This document shows, one piece after another, positions 24,223 to 33,359 of a stretch of DNA of 48,003 nucleotides; the stretch's first letter is position 1, and each line of letters starts with the position of its first letter. The position numbers and the translations under genes were made by a program. The stretch is taken from the IMG/VR virus record IMGVR_UViG_3300013094_003309, positions 1 through 48,003 of that record, one strand, 5' to 3'. Under the pieces are notes generated by a model. That model was given only the letters and a program-made list of their open reading frames with translations. It was not told where the DNA came from and did no database searches. The DNA comes from a virus.

Positions 24223-24909
24223 ATGATTTTATTGGCATCGATTCATACCCCATTAAATGGGTATGAACAAAATGATTTTTCTGAAGTTGCAAATATTACT
24301 TGGAATTTAAATAAGGTAAATTATGCTAAAAAACATAATTATCTTGCAATAAGTAAATCGAATGGTTTTTATAATGTTCAAATAGGGTTTGAAAAAATAA
24401 TTTTTCTTTATGATTTGTTAGTTAGCGTTCCTCAGTGTTCTTGGATTTGGTGGACTGGTTGTGATACACTAATTACAAATTTTAATGTTAGAGTTGAAGA
24501 AAAGCTTGAAGAAGCATTAAACATAAATCCAAACGCAAATATTATTATGAGTGGTGATTTTAATTTCCCTATTAATAGTGATTCTATTTTGATTAAAAAT
24601 ACTGAAGAATCGAAATTGTGGTTAAAATTTATACTTGATAATTTTGAGGTATATTCACAAAAACCATATTTTGAACAAGAATGTATGATTGATTTTTTAT
24701 CAAATTTTGATAAACTGATTCAAATAATGCCACAAAATTTTATGAATAGTTATGATGAAAATTCGGCTGATAGTGAAAAGATAAAATTTGATACAAAAGG
24801 TAATAGAGGTAATTGGGAAAAGGGTGATTGGTTATTACATCTTGCTGGAATTAGCTGGCAAAAACGTGCCCAATTGGTTAAACAATATTCTAAAGAAATA
24901 ATATATTAA
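24223..24909 (+). CDS. GT34-like glycosyltransferase (galactosyl/mannosyl)
   Basis: 228 residues. Family signs: 'KHNYLAISKSN', 'WIWWTGCDTLITN' (DxD replaced by the CDT version at about 76-88), 'IIMSGDFNFPIN' and 'KGDWLLHLAG' near the end, as in GMA12/MNN10-type enzymes. A first strand 'ILLASIHTPLNG' is typical. It lies inside the cassette, four bases after the dehydrase, so it is probably co-translated. Confidence 0.7.
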   Translation: MILLASIHTPLNGYEQNDFSEVANITWNLNKVNYAKKHNYLAISKSNGFYNVQIGFEKIIFLYDLLVSVPQCSWIWWTGCDTLITNFNVRVEEKLEEALNINPNANIIMSGDFNFPINSDSILIKNTEESKLWLKFILDNFEVYSQKPYFEQECMIDFLSNFDKLIQIMPQNFMNSYDENSADSEKIKFDTKGNRGNWEKGDWLLHLAGISWQKRAQLVKQYSKEIIY

Positions 24910-24910
24910 T

Positions 24911-25537
24911 ATGAAAGATCAAGAACTTATTGAATTTGAAAACAAAGTTGCTGATTTGTTTAATAATAAACAAATTAGAGCTCCTATCCATTTATATCAT
25001 GGAAATGAAAAGCAAATACAAACAGTATTTGAAAAAATAGATACTGAAAATGACTGGGTTTGTTGTACATGGAGAAATCACTATCAATGCTTATTAAAAG
25101 GTGTTCCTGAAGAATTGTTGATAGAGAAAATCCTTGCTGGTAAAAGTATGGTAATAAACTTGGAACAATATAAAATTGTATGTTCAAGTATTGTTGGTGG
25201 AATTCCTAGTATTGCAGCTGGTATTGCAAAAGCAATCCAACTTAAAGAAGAAAAATCTAGAGTCTGGTGTTGGTTAGGGGATATGAGTGCTGAAACTGGA
25301 GCTTTTCATGAAGCATATAAATATGCTGTTGGATTTAATCTTCCAATAACATTTATTGTTGAAGATAATGGATTAAGTGTTACATCTCCAACTTCAGAAA
25401 TTTGGGGTAGACAAACTCCTTGGTATTTACCTGAAGAGTTTACTGGTGATAAATTTGAATCAGAACATTTAATATACTACAAATATAAAAACGAAAAATA
25501 TCCTCATGCTGGTGCTGGGGTTAGGGTGGAATTTTAA
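24911..25537 (+). CDS. TPP-dependent enzyme alpha subunit (E1-alpha-like, minimal)
   Basis: 208 residues; usual E1-alpha proteins are near 320-370. The TPP-binding motif is present: GD at 123-124 ('GDMSAETGAFHEA') through Asn153 ('VEDNGLS'); 'TWRNHYQCLLKG' parallels the HxxxLAKG acceptor helix of 2-oxoacid dehydrogenase E1-alpha. It is paired with the beta subunit that follows. It lacks the usual C-terminal extension, giving a minimal PP-domain protein. In a sugar cluster, a decarboxylase/carboligase making a branched or extended sugar is the simplest guess. Confidence 0.75.
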   Translation: MKDQELIEFENKVADLFNNKQIRAPIHLYHGNEKQIQTVFEKIDTENDWVCCTWRNHYQCLLKGVPEELLIEKILAGKSMVINLEQYKIVCSSIVGGIPSIAAGIAKAIQLKEEKSRVWCWLGDMSAETGAFHEAYKYAVGFNLPITFIVEDNGLSVTSPTSEIWGRQTPWYLPEEFTGDKFESEHLIYYKYKNEKYPHAGAGVRVEF

Positions 25538-25538
25538 T

Positions 25539-26081
25539 ATGAATGAACAACAATTATATAATAATGAATTGATCGCTGCCATGAAATGGCTTTCTGAGCA
25601 AGAAAATACTTTATTTTTGGGTCAGGCTGTTAAATATCCAGGAACTGGATTATTTCAAACATTACATTCTGTTCCTGACGAATTGAAACTTGAATTTCCT
25701 GTTACCGAAAATTTACAAATAGGATTTAGTATTGGAATGGCATTAAATGGTATTGTTCCAATTTCTATTTTCCCAAGGTGGAATTTTCTTGTTTGTGCCG
25801 CCGATCAACTCGTCAATCATTTAGATAAATTGCCATCAATGAGTCTTGGTGAATATAACCCAAAAGTTATCATTAGAGTTGCTGTTGGGTCAGAATTACC
25901 TATCGATCCACAAGACCAACATAAAGGTAATTTTTCTGAAGGATTTAGAAATTTGTTTAAACATGTAGATATTATTGAATTACACACACCTGATGATATT
26001 TTAAAAAGTTATCAGTATGCATATAATAGAACTGATAATAAAAGTACAATATTAGTAGAATTTTCTGATTATGGAAAATGA
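25539..26081 (+). CDS. TPP-dependent enzyme beta subunit (E1-beta-like, minimal)
   Basis: 180 residues from ATG 25539, with GGTGGA upstream; the ORF can be extended to a TTG at 25506 but that overlaps the alpha gene. Pyr-domain motifs: 'TENLQIGFSIGMALNGIVPI' with the catalytic Glu at about 57, 'PRWNFLVCAADQLVN', and a DPQDQHKG segment. It lacks the transketolase C-terminal domain. With the alpha subunit it makes a two-chain TPP active site. It overlaps the next gene by 11 bases. Confidence 0.75.
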   Translation: MNEQQLYNNELIAAMKWLSEQENTLFLGQAVKYPGTGLFQTLHSVPDELKLEFPVTENLQIGFSIGMALNGIVPISIFPRWNFLVCAADQLVNHLDKLPSMSLGEYNPKVIIRVAVGSELPIDPQDQHKGNFSEGFRNLFKHVDIIELHTPDDILKSYQYAYNRTDNKSTILVEFSDYGK

Positions 26082-26865
26082 TTCTGATATTTTAATATTA
26101 GGATCTACAGGATTTATTGGTAATTTTCTTTCAAAGAATTTAAATTGTGTTTCATTGTCTAGAAACGATGTCAATTTTTTGGATTTTGATTCTTTGTATA
26201 AATGTATAAAAAAAATAAAACCAAAAGTTGTTGTTAATTGTGCGTCTAATGTTGATACCCAATTAACAACATTTAAATTTGAATGTTTCCATGAAAACTT
26301 AACATTATATAATAATATATATAAAATGAAAGACGAATTTGAATTTGTTCTTCATTTTGGTTCTGGGGCTGAATTTGATAGATCTTCTTCTATTGATTAT
26401 GTTAAAGAATACGAAATCTTTAAAAAATTCCCAAAAGATCATTATGGTTTTAGTAAAAATATAATTTCAAGAAATATTTATGAGGTTGATAATTTTTATA
26501 ACCTTAGATTATTCGGTTGTTTTCATGGCTCAGAAAAATCTAGATTGTTGTATAAGGTATTATTAGAAGATAATATAATACTAGAAGATAAGTTGTTTGA
26601 TTATTTTTGGTTGAATGATGTTCTTGAAGTTATAAATTATTATTTAAATCCGAAAAACGAAAAAATAAAAGATTTGAATTTGGTATATAAAGAAAAATAT
26701 CTGTTAAGTGAGTTTGTAAATAAATTTTTAACATTCCATAACATTCAAAAAACAATTAAATTCAAAGATTCACATATAAATTATACAGGTTCGTCTAAAG
26801 TATTAGATTCATTAAATTTAAATTTTGGCGGTATTGAAAAGGGCATTAAGGATTATTTTAAATGA
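26071..26865 (+). CDS. SDR-family NAD(P)-dependent sugar epimerase/reductase
   Basis: 264 residues. Rossmann motif 'ILGSTGFIG', 'VVNCASNVD', and the active-site pair 'HYGFSK' (YxxxK). 'LHFGSGAEFD' supplies the catalytic Ser region. Short C-terminal domain. It resembles RmlD/WcaG-type reductases by length. Substrate unknown; as it sits right after the TPP pair it may reduce the TPP product. It overlaps the previous gene and shares ATGA with the next. Confidence 0.7.
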   Translation: MENDSDILILGSTGFIGNFLSKNLNCVSLSRNDVNFLDFDSLYKCIKKIKPKVVVNCASNVDTQLTTFKFECFHENLTLYNNIYKMKDEFEFVLHFGSGAEFDRSSSIDYVKEYEIFKKFPKDHYGFSKNIISRNIYEVDNFYNLRLFGCFHGSEKSRLLYKVLLEDNIILEDKLFDYFWLNDVLEVINYYLNPKNEKIKDLNLVYKEKYLLSEFVNKFLTFHNIQKTIKFKDSHINYTGSSKVLDSLNLNFGGIEKGIKDYFK

Positions 26866-27809
26866 AAAAGATTATTTATGTTACAGGATGTCTAGGGTTT
26901 ATAGGTTCTGAAATAACAAGAGCATATTTAGATAAAAGTTGGTATGTTATTGGTGTTGATAAAGTCACATATGCTGCAAATGAATCATTAATACCAGAAT
27001 TTGAATCATATTCAAATTTTAAATTTATAAAATCAGATATAAACGATTTAGAATATCTTTATGATTGTGATTATATTATTAACACAGCAGCCGAAACACA
27101 TGTAGACAATTCTATAATAAGTTCTAGCGAATTTTTAAATAGTAACATTAATGGTGTGCATCATCTATTGGAGTTAATAAAACAAAAACATAAATTTAAA
27201 ATGCCAACATTACTACATTTCAGTACTGATGAAGTTTATGGTGATATAGTTGATGGGTTTCATAAAGAATATGATTTATTAAAACCTTCAAATCCTTATT
27301 CGGCAACAAAAGCTTCTGCGGATATGCTTGTTCTTGCATGGAATAGAACTTTTAATATTCCTTATGTTATTGTGCGTCCAACAAATAATTATGGTATTGG
27401 TCAGTATGTTGAAAAATTAATACCTAAAACATGTAAATATCTGCAATTAGATAGAAAAATTCCTGTACATGAAAATGGAAAACCAAAACGAACTTGGTTA
27501 CATGTTTCTGATACTGTTTCAGCAGTTATACATATAATTGAATCGGGAGTAACAAATTCAATTTTTAATATTTCTGGAAATTATGAAGATGAGAATATTA
27601 AAGTAGTTGACAAAATCATAAAATTATATTATAATACTTCTATAGATTATAATAATTATGTTGATTTTAAATATAATAGGATTGGTCAAGATGTTAGGTA
27701 TGCTATTGATGATTCAAAATTAAAATCTCTTGGATGGAATCCTGTTGCAAATTTTGATTTAGAATTAGAGAAAATTGTTGAATATAATAAAAATCGCTTT
27801 ATATGGTGA
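26862..27809 (+). CDS. dTDP-glucose 4,6-dehydratase-like SDR
   Basis: 315 residues. RmlB-type motifs: TGCLGFIG (8-15), 'NTAAETHVDNSI', 'STDEVYGD' with the catalytic T-D-E (122-124), and YSATK (Y146, K150). 'RPTNNYGIGQY' and 'KRTWLHVSDTV' are also RmlB-like. It converts an NDP-hexose to the 4-keto-6-deoxy form. No NDP-glucose synthase is seen here, so the nucleotide may be supplied by the host or CDP-type. It overlaps the upstream gene by four bases. Confidence 0.8.
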   Translation: MKKIIYVTGCLGFIGSEITRAYLDKSWYVIGVDKVTYAANESLIPEFESYSNFKFIKSDINDLEYLYDCDYIINTAAETHVDNSIISSSEFLNSNINGVHHLLELIKQKHKFKMPTLLHFSTDEVYGDIVDGFHKEYDLLKPSNPYSATKASADMLVLAWNRTFNIPYVIVRPTNNYGIGQYVEKLIPKTCKYLQLDRKIPVHENGKPKRTWLHVSDTVSAVIHIIESGVTNSIFNISGNYEDENIKVVDKIIKLYYNTSIDYNNYVDFKYNRIGQDVRYAIDDSKLKSLGWNPVANFDLELEKIVEYNKNRFIW

Positions 27810-27827
27810 TTAATTGAAGGTGAACTT

Positions 27828-28835
27828 ATGAAGAAAGCGTTAATATTTGGTGTAACTGGTCAAGATGGGAGTTATCTTTCTGAAATTCTTTTAGAAAAAG
27901 GTTATGAGGTTCATGGTGTAAAACGAAGAAGTTCTTCATATAATACATCACGAATCGATCATATCTATGAAAACAAAAACTTTAAATTACATTATGGTGA
28001 TGTTACTGATTCGCTTAATGTGACAAGTCTTATTCAAGCAATTCAGCCTGATGAGATCTATAATTTGTCCGCTCAATCTCATGTAAAAGTTTCTTTTGAA
28101 ATTCCAGAATATACTGCGAATGTTGATGCTGTAGGTACTCTTAGAGTTCTTGAATCTATTCGTTTACTTGGTATGGAAAATCGAGTTAAATTTTATCAAG
28201 CATCAACTTCTGAATTGTATGGTTTAGTGCAAGAAATTCCACAAAAAGAAACAACTCCATTTTATCCAAGAAGTCCATATGGCGTTGCTAAACTCTATGG
28301 ATTTTGGATTGTAAAAAATTATAGAGAATCATATAATATATTTGCGTGTAATGGTATTTTATTTAATCACGAATCTGAGAGAAGAGGTGAAACTTTTGTC
28401 ACTCAGAAAATTGTAATGGGATTAAATGATATTTCTCAAGGCAAATCAGACATATTGACGCTTGGTAATTTAAATGCATTAAGAGATTGGGGTCATGCTA
28501 AAGATTATTGTTATGCCATGCATTTAATGCTCCAACAAGATACTCCAGATGATTATGTCGTTGCTACTGGCGAACAATATTCCGTTAGACAATTTGTAGA
28601 AGCTTGCGCCCCGCATTTTAATATGAACATTGAATGGCAAGGTGAAGGCTTGGATGAAACTGGAATTGATGTTAATACTGGAAAAACTATAATTGCAGTT
28701 GATCCTAAGTATTTTAGACCAGCAGAAGTTGCAACATTATTAGGTGATTCTACAAAAGCTAGAACTGTATTAGGATGGAAACCAGAATATAGTTTTATTG
28801 ATTTGGTTGAAGAAATGTGTTTAGGGGTTCAATAG
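27828..28835 (+). CDS. gmd: GDP-mannose 4,6-dehydratase
   Basis: 335 residues. Converts GDP-mannose to GDP-4-keto-6-deoxymannose. TGQDGSYL near the N-terminus, '[14 protein letters not shown]', '[13 protein letters not shown]', 'STSELYG' with 'YGVAK' (Tyr/Lys), and '[16 protein letters not shown]' are characteristic. AAGGTG precedes the ATG. Its product feeds both the Fcl-like reductase (29597) and the ColD-like dehydrase (30532). Confidence 0.95.
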   Translation: MKKALIFGVTGQDGSYLSEILLEKGYEVHGVKRRSSSYNTSRIDHIYENKNFKLHYGDVTDSLNVTSLIQAIQPDEIYNLSAQSHVKVSFEIPEYTANVDAVGTLRVLESIRLLGMENRVKFYQASTSELYGLVQEIPQKETTPFYPRSPYGVAKLYGFWIVKNYRESYNIFACNGILFNHESERRGETFVTQKIVMGLNDISQGKSDILTLGNLNALRDWGHAKDYCYAMHLMLQQDTPDDYVVATGEQYSVRQFVEACAPHFNMNIEWQGEGLDETGIDVNTGKTIIAVDPKYFRPAEVATLLGDSTKARTVLGWKPEYSFIDLVEEMCLGVQ

Positions 28836-29594
28836 GTGAGCATAGTTTTACGTGAAGAATCTGGTCGTGGATTTTTGTCAAATTATATTACAATTTTAAA
28901 TTCGTATAAAAAGTTTGTTGGTAAAGAAGGAATATCTTATAAAGATATACACATTTCAACAGAACATTTTAAATTGTATGGTGGAAATCCTAGAGAATGG
29001 TTTGATGTTTATAATTTTTCTGATGGCGACGAAAACTCGGAATTCTGGAGTACTGGAGAGTTAAATGAAATTGAAGAATATCCAAATGTTGAATCCTTAA
29101 ATTTATTAAGTTATTCAAAGTTTATACCATATAATACAAGACTTAAAACATTTCTTAATAAAAATATAAAATCATTAAATAAATGTTTAGGTGTTCATTA
29201 TAGAGGGACTGATCATTTTAATGCTATTATTAAACCTGATATTATGTTTCTTAATGTAGAAGAACAGTTAAAAACAGGTAAATATGAGCAAATTTTTATT
29301 TGTAGCGAACAACAAAACTTTATTGATCTTATAGCAGGTTTTGTTCAAATTAATTTTAATGATGTTGATATAATTGTTAATGATGTTGAACGATGTGATT
29401 CAACTCCTGTATTTTATTTAGATACCAATAAGATATCATTAGGCGATCAAGTTTTATTGGATGCTCATATGTTATCAGCTTGTGATTTTGTATTGGGTAA
29501 ATCATCAAACATTGTTAGTTATGCACGGATTCTAAATTTAAGTTTGAATGGTTTTTATTTAGATACTCAAAAATATTTTTTAATTGGTAATTAA
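28836..29594 (+). CDS. Fucosyltransferase-like glycosyltransferase (GT23/NodZ-like)
   Basis: 252 residues starting at GTG 28836, directly after the gmd stop. 'LGVHYRGTDHFN' (about 121-132) matches the HxRGTDH donor-phosphate motif of NodZ/FUT8-like alpha-1,6-fucosyltransferases; 'IFICSEQQNFID' and 'LDAHMLSACDFVLGKSSN' fit the later Rossmann part. The N-terminal part is not recognised. It lies between Gmd and the GDP-fucose synthase gene, supporting GDP-6-deoxyhexose as donor. Confidence 0.65.
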   Translation: MSIVLREESGRGFLSNYITILNSYKKFVGKEGISYKDIHISTEHFKLYGGNPREWFDVYNFSDGDENSEFWSTGELNEIEEYPNVESLNLLSYSKFIPYNTRLKTFLNKNIKSLNKCLGVHYRGTDHFNAIIKPDIMFLNVEEQLKTGKYEQIFICSEQQNFIDLIAGFVQINFNDVDIIVNDVERCDSTPVFYLDTNKISLGDQVLLDAHMLSACDFVLGKSSNIVSYARILNLSLNGFYLDTQKYFLIGN

Positions 29595-29596
29595 TT

Positions 29597-30529
29597 ATGG
29601 AAAAGAATTCAAAAATTTATGTTGCTGGCCATAATGGCTTAGTTGGTTCGGCAATTGTTAGAAAATTAAAAGAATTAGGATATACTAATCTTGTTTTAAA
29701 AACAAGAAAAGAATTAGATCTTAGGAATCAATATGCTGTTGACAGGTTTTTTGATATTGAGCGACCTGAATATGTTTTTGTTGCTGCAGCAAAAGTTGGT
29801 GGAATTAATTACAATAAAATGTATCCTGCAGAATTTATTACTGAAAATTTACAAATTCAAACAAATATAATCAAAAGTGCTTTTGATTATAGAATAAAAA
29901 AGATTTGTCAATTGGGTACTGCTTGCATTTATCCTAAAATAACAGAACAACCAATAAAAGAAGAATACTTAATGACAGGTCCATTAGAACATACTAATGA
30001 AGCTTATGCATTAGCTAAAATTTCTGGTTTGATGATGTGTAAAAAATATTATGAACAATATGGATTTAAAAGTATTAATGTGATGCCAACAAATCTTTAT
30101 GGTATAAATGATAGATTTGATGTGAATCATGGTCATGTTATTCCTGGATTAATTAATAAATTTTTAGAAGCTAAAGAAAGCAATTCTAGTAGTGTAGAAT
30201 GTTGGGGAACTGGTACTCCTACAAGAGAATTTTTATTTTCTGATGATTTAGCTGATGCATTGATTTTTCTGATGAATACTCAAGAATATGTTGATTTGAT
30301 TAATATTGGTATTGATAATGAAATTACTATTAAAGAATTGGCAGAAAAGATTAAAGATTTGGTTGGATATGAAGGTGAAATAATTTGGAATTCTGATAAA
30401 CCGGATGGAACTCCAAGAAGAAAGATGTGTAATGCTAAATTGAAAGAACTTGGTTGGAAACCAAAATATACTTTAGAAGAAGGATTAAAAATAACATTAG
30501 ATTGGTATTTGGAAAACATTAGGTCATAA
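29597..30529 (+). CDS. fcl: GDP-L-fucose synthase or ColC-like GDP-colitose synthase
   Basis: 310 residues. Bifunctional epimerase/reductase. 'VAGHNGLVGSAIVR', 'FVAAAKVGGINYN', 'GTACIYPK', 'NEAYALAKISG' (YxxxK), 'YGINDRFDVNHGHVIPG' are diagnostic. Usually makes GDP-L-fucose from the Gmd product. Because ColD-like 30532 follows directly, it might equally be ColC, giving GDP-L-colitose. Sequence by eye does not separate the two. Confidence 0.9.
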   Translation: MEKNSKIYVAGHNGLVGSAIVRKLKELGYTNLVLKTRKELDLRNQYAVDRFFDIERPEYVFVAAAKVGGINYNKMYPAEFITENLQIQTNIIKSAFDYRIKKICQLGTACIYPKITEQPIKEEYLMTGPLEHTNEAYALAKISGLMMCKKYYEQYGFKSINVMPTNLYGINDRFDVNHGHVIPGLINKFLEAKESNSSSVECWGTGTPTREFLFSDDLADALIFLMNTQEYVDLINIGIDNEITIKELAEKIKDLVGYEGEIIWNSDKPDGTPRRKMCNAKLKELGWKPKYTLEEGLKITLDWYLENIRS

Positions 30530-30531
30530 TA

Positions 30532-31710
30532 ATGAAAAAATTGAAATTGAAATGTGGTTGGAAATTGATGAATAATTCTATCACAATAAAAGATAGAATT
30601 AATTTGGCTAAATTTGTTTTATTTTCTGATAGATTCACTATGGCAGATAAAGTAAACCAAGTAGAGAAAGAATGGGCTGAATGGGTTGGCGCTAAACATT
30701 CTTTATTTGTTTCTTCTGGAAGTACTGCAAATTTTTTATTATTAGCTGCGATTAAAGAAAAATTTAATTTAAAACAAAAAGATAAAGTTTTAGTTTCTTC
30801 TTGTACTTGGATGACAAATGTTTCTCCAGTAATGCAATTAGGTTTTACTCCTATCTTTTGTGATGTTTCTTTTGATAATTTCAGTTTTGATGAATCTGAA
30901 TTAGCATATATTTCAGAAAAACATCCTGACATTAAAGTTGTTTTTACAACACACCTTTTGGGATTTAATTCAGATACTAAAATATTAGAATCATATTTTC
31001 CAAATGCTATCATATTAGAAGATGCGTGTGAAGCAATGGGTGCAAAAGCTAATGATGGAACTTATCTTGGTGCAAATTCTTTAGGGTGTACATTCAGTTC
31101 ATATTTTGGTCATACTATTTCTTCAATTGAAGGTGGTTTTGTTACTACAAATGATACAGAATTATATGATTTGATGAAAATGAAAAGAAGTCATGGTTTA
31201 GCGAGAGAATCAATATTTTTTGATGATTATGCTGCCAAATATCCTTATATTGATAAACAGTTTTTATTTATTACTGATGGTTATAATTTCAGAAACCACG
31301 AAATATGTGCAATTTTAGCTTCTTCTCAGATTAAAAGATTAAAATCCTTTGTTGATATTAGAAGTAAAAATCATAAATTGTTTTCTGAGATGACTGAAAA
31401 ATATTTAGATAAAATTCAACAGATTAAATTTTATGAAACTAGTGCGAGTTTTTGTTTTCCTATTATATGTAAGGATGCAGAATCGTTATCTAAATTAAAA
31501 TCGTTGTTGGTAGAATATGATATTGAATATAGACCAATTTTATCTGGAAATTTATTAAAACATCCATTTCTAAAAGATTATATATTGACAACGAATCGTT
31601 TAGTCGCTAATGTTGATGTATTACACACTAATGGATTATATATAGGAAATAATCAATTTGTATCTGAAAAACATTTAAAGTTATTGGATAAAGTTTTAAG
31701 TTTATTATAA
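30532..31710 (+). CDS. colD: ColD-like GDP-4-keto-6-deoxymannose 3-dehydratase
   Basis: 392 residues. DegT-fold with His instead of Lys: 'FSSYFGHTISSIEGG' (His194), as in ColD, which uses PLP and His to remove the C3 hydroxyl. Matches ColD at 'SDRFTMADKVNQVEK', 'VSSGSTANFLLLAA', 'ILEDACEAMGA' and at the C-terminus 'RPILSGNLL...NGLYIGNNQ'. Starts at ATG 30532; ATG 30568 is an alternative. Directly follows fcl/colC, so it makes a 3,6-dideoxy sugar branch. Confidence 0.85.
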   Translation: MKKLKLKCGWKLMNNSITIKDRINLAKFVLFSDRFTMADKVNQVEKEWAEWVGAKHSLFVSSGSTANFLLLAAIKEKFNLKQKDKVLVSSCTWMTNVSPVMQLGFTPIFCDVSFDNFSFDESELAYISEKHPDIKVVFTTHLLGFNSDTKILESYFPNAIILEDACEAMGAKANDGTYLGANSLGCTFSSYFGHTISSIEGGFVTTNDTELYDLMKMKRSHGLARESIFFDDYAAKYPYIDKQFLFITDGYNFRNHEICAILASSQIKRLKSFVDIRSKNHKLFSEMTEKYLDKIQQIKFYETSASFCFPIICKDAESLSKLKSLLVEYDIEYRPILSGNLLKHPFLKDYILTTNRLVANVDVLHTNGLYIGNNQFVSEKHLKLLDKVLSLL

Positions 31711-31717
31711 GGGTTTT

Positions 31718-32563
31718 ATGAATTCAATTAGAGAAAAGGTAAAAGAACTTAGTGTTGTTTTTGTAGGTCCAACAAGAGATAGTTCTGGAAATCTTACAAA
31801 AATATTTGAGAATATTGAAAGAATTGGTGGACTATTTAAATCTTTTTCTTGTGTATTTGTGGAAAGTGATTCTTCTGATAATACTTTAGAAATTCTTAAA
31901 AATTATAAAAGTGGTCGCGATAATATTCATATACTTTCTTTAGGGAAATTAGAAGATAGAATTAATTCTAGAACATGTAGGATTGCTACAGCAAGAAATG
32001 TTGGGATTGAATATTGTGAACAAAATAATATCTTAGATACTCATGATTATTATATTCATATGTGTGTTGATGATGTTAATAGTGAAAAGATTGAAGAAGA
32101 AGATTTCTTAAGTTGCTTTAAATACGACATATCTTCTTGGGAAGGTATGACAGCAAATCAGTTAAATTATTATGATATTTGGTGTTTACGAGCAAAAGGT
32201 TGGGTTGAAAATGATTGTTGGTATGCAATTCATAATAGACCTTCTTATATGTCTTATGATGAAGCATTTATAATGTATGTAGGATCTAAATTTATACAAA
32301 TTCCAAAAAATTATGGTTTAATTGAAGTTGATGCTGCTCATGGCGGTTTTGGAATCTACAAAAGTTCTTTTGCTAAAGGTTCTCGGTATAGAGGTTCTTC
32401 TGAAGCTGGTAATGCAGAAGAATGTGATTTAGTAAATTTCTGTAGTGATGTTAAGAAGAAAGGTGGAAGAATATTTATAAACTCAGAATTGATGAATATG
32501 AATAATGTAAATAATAGACATGATACCACAGTTCAAAGTTTACGATCTTTAGGTAAATTGTAA
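31718..32563 (+). CDS. CAP59-like glycosyltransferase
   Basis: 281 residues. 'VVFVGPTRDSSG', 'VFVESDSSDNT', 'TARNVGIEYC', 'HMCVDDVN' (acidic metal site) and 'YYDIWCLRAKGW' follow the cryptococcal mannosyltransferase/CAP59-like family. 'EVDAAHGGFGIYK' is near the acceptor end. TAATG overlap with the next gene indicates coupling. Sugar unknown. Confidence 0.7.
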   Translation: MNSIREKVKELSVVFVGPTRDSSGNLTKIFENIERIGGLFKSFSCVFVESDSSDNTLEILKNYKSGRDNIHILSLGKLEDRINSRTCRIATARNVGIEYCEQNNILDTHDYYIHMCVDDVNSEKIEEEDFLSCFKYDISSWEGMTANQLNYYDIWCLRAKGWVENDCWYAIHNRPSYMSYDEAFIMYVGSKFIQIPKNYGLIEVDAAHGGFGIYKSSFAKGSRYRGSSEAGNAEECDLVNFCSDVKKKGGRIFINSELMNMNNVNNRHDTTVQSLRSLGKL

Positions 32564-33348
32564 TGGGAAATATTACTAATACAAATATTCATGGGTCGTG
32601 TCTATTAGGGTCTCAAATGTTTGAGTATTCTTATTTAATTGCTGTTTCTTTAGAAAATCCTGGAGTTGTTCCAGGATTTTATTTAAAAAATCTTCCTGGA
32701 ATGTTTGGTTTGTTAATAAATTTTCCATTTATACATAAACCTAAAATTTTTGAAGGAGAATGTGATTATTCTGGTATAAACTACAATCCTTCTGATGTTT
32801 TAGCTTTTGATCGTAATTATGATATACATTTCAATTTCGATTATAGCATTTTTCATAAACATAAAGAATATTTGTTAAATTTATATACATTTTTGCCAGA
32901 AATATATTCTAATTGTAATACATGGATAAAAGATAATTCTTCACCAGACGAATTGTTAGTTTCAATCCATTTTAGAAGAGGCGATTATTTATCGATTTCT
33001 TCATTAAACCTTTCTTTAGAATATTTTTATGGAGCAGTTGAAACAATTAAAAATAAACTTCCAAATTCAACATTAAAATTTGTGTGTTTTTCTAATGATA
33101 TTACATGGGTGAAAGAGAAATTTGTTGGTATAGATAATATGATATTTGTTGAATCGTTATCTGATCCTGAACAAATGTGTTTAATGTCTTTATGTGACCA
33201 TAATATCATTGCAAATAGTAGTTATAGTTGGTGGGGTGCATATTTAAATAAGACACCTGAAACAATAACTATTTGTCCATCAAGTTATGGTAGTGCAGAT
33301 GTAATAAGTTATTATCCTGATGAATGGATAAGAATGAACGTGCTTTAA
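32563..33348 (+). CDS. Family-11 fucosyltransferase (alpha-1,2-like)
   Basis: 261 residues. GT11 motifs: 'SIHFRRGDYL' (donor-binding HxRRxDY) near 127-136 and 'IIANSSYSWWGAYLN' near 208-222. N-terminal 'GSCLLGSQMFEYSYLIAVS' replaces the usual GGLGNQMFQYA start. Donor is GDP-L-fucose or colitose. Third fucosyltransferase-like gene in the cassette. Confidence 0.85.
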   Translation: MGNITNTNIHGSCLLGSQMFEYSYLIAVSLENPGVVPGFYLKNLPGMFGLLINFPFIHKPKIFEGECDYSGINYNPSDVLAFDRNYDIHFNFDYSIFHKHKEYLLNLYTFLPEIYSNCNTWIKDNSSPDELLVSIHFRRGDYLSISSLNLSLEYFYGAVETIKNKLPNSTLKFVCFSNDITWVKEKFVGIDNMIFVESLSDPEQMCLMSLCDHNIIANSSYSWWGAYLNKTPETITICPSSYGSADVISYYPDEWIRMNVL

Positions 33349-33359
33349 TTGAGATTAAT

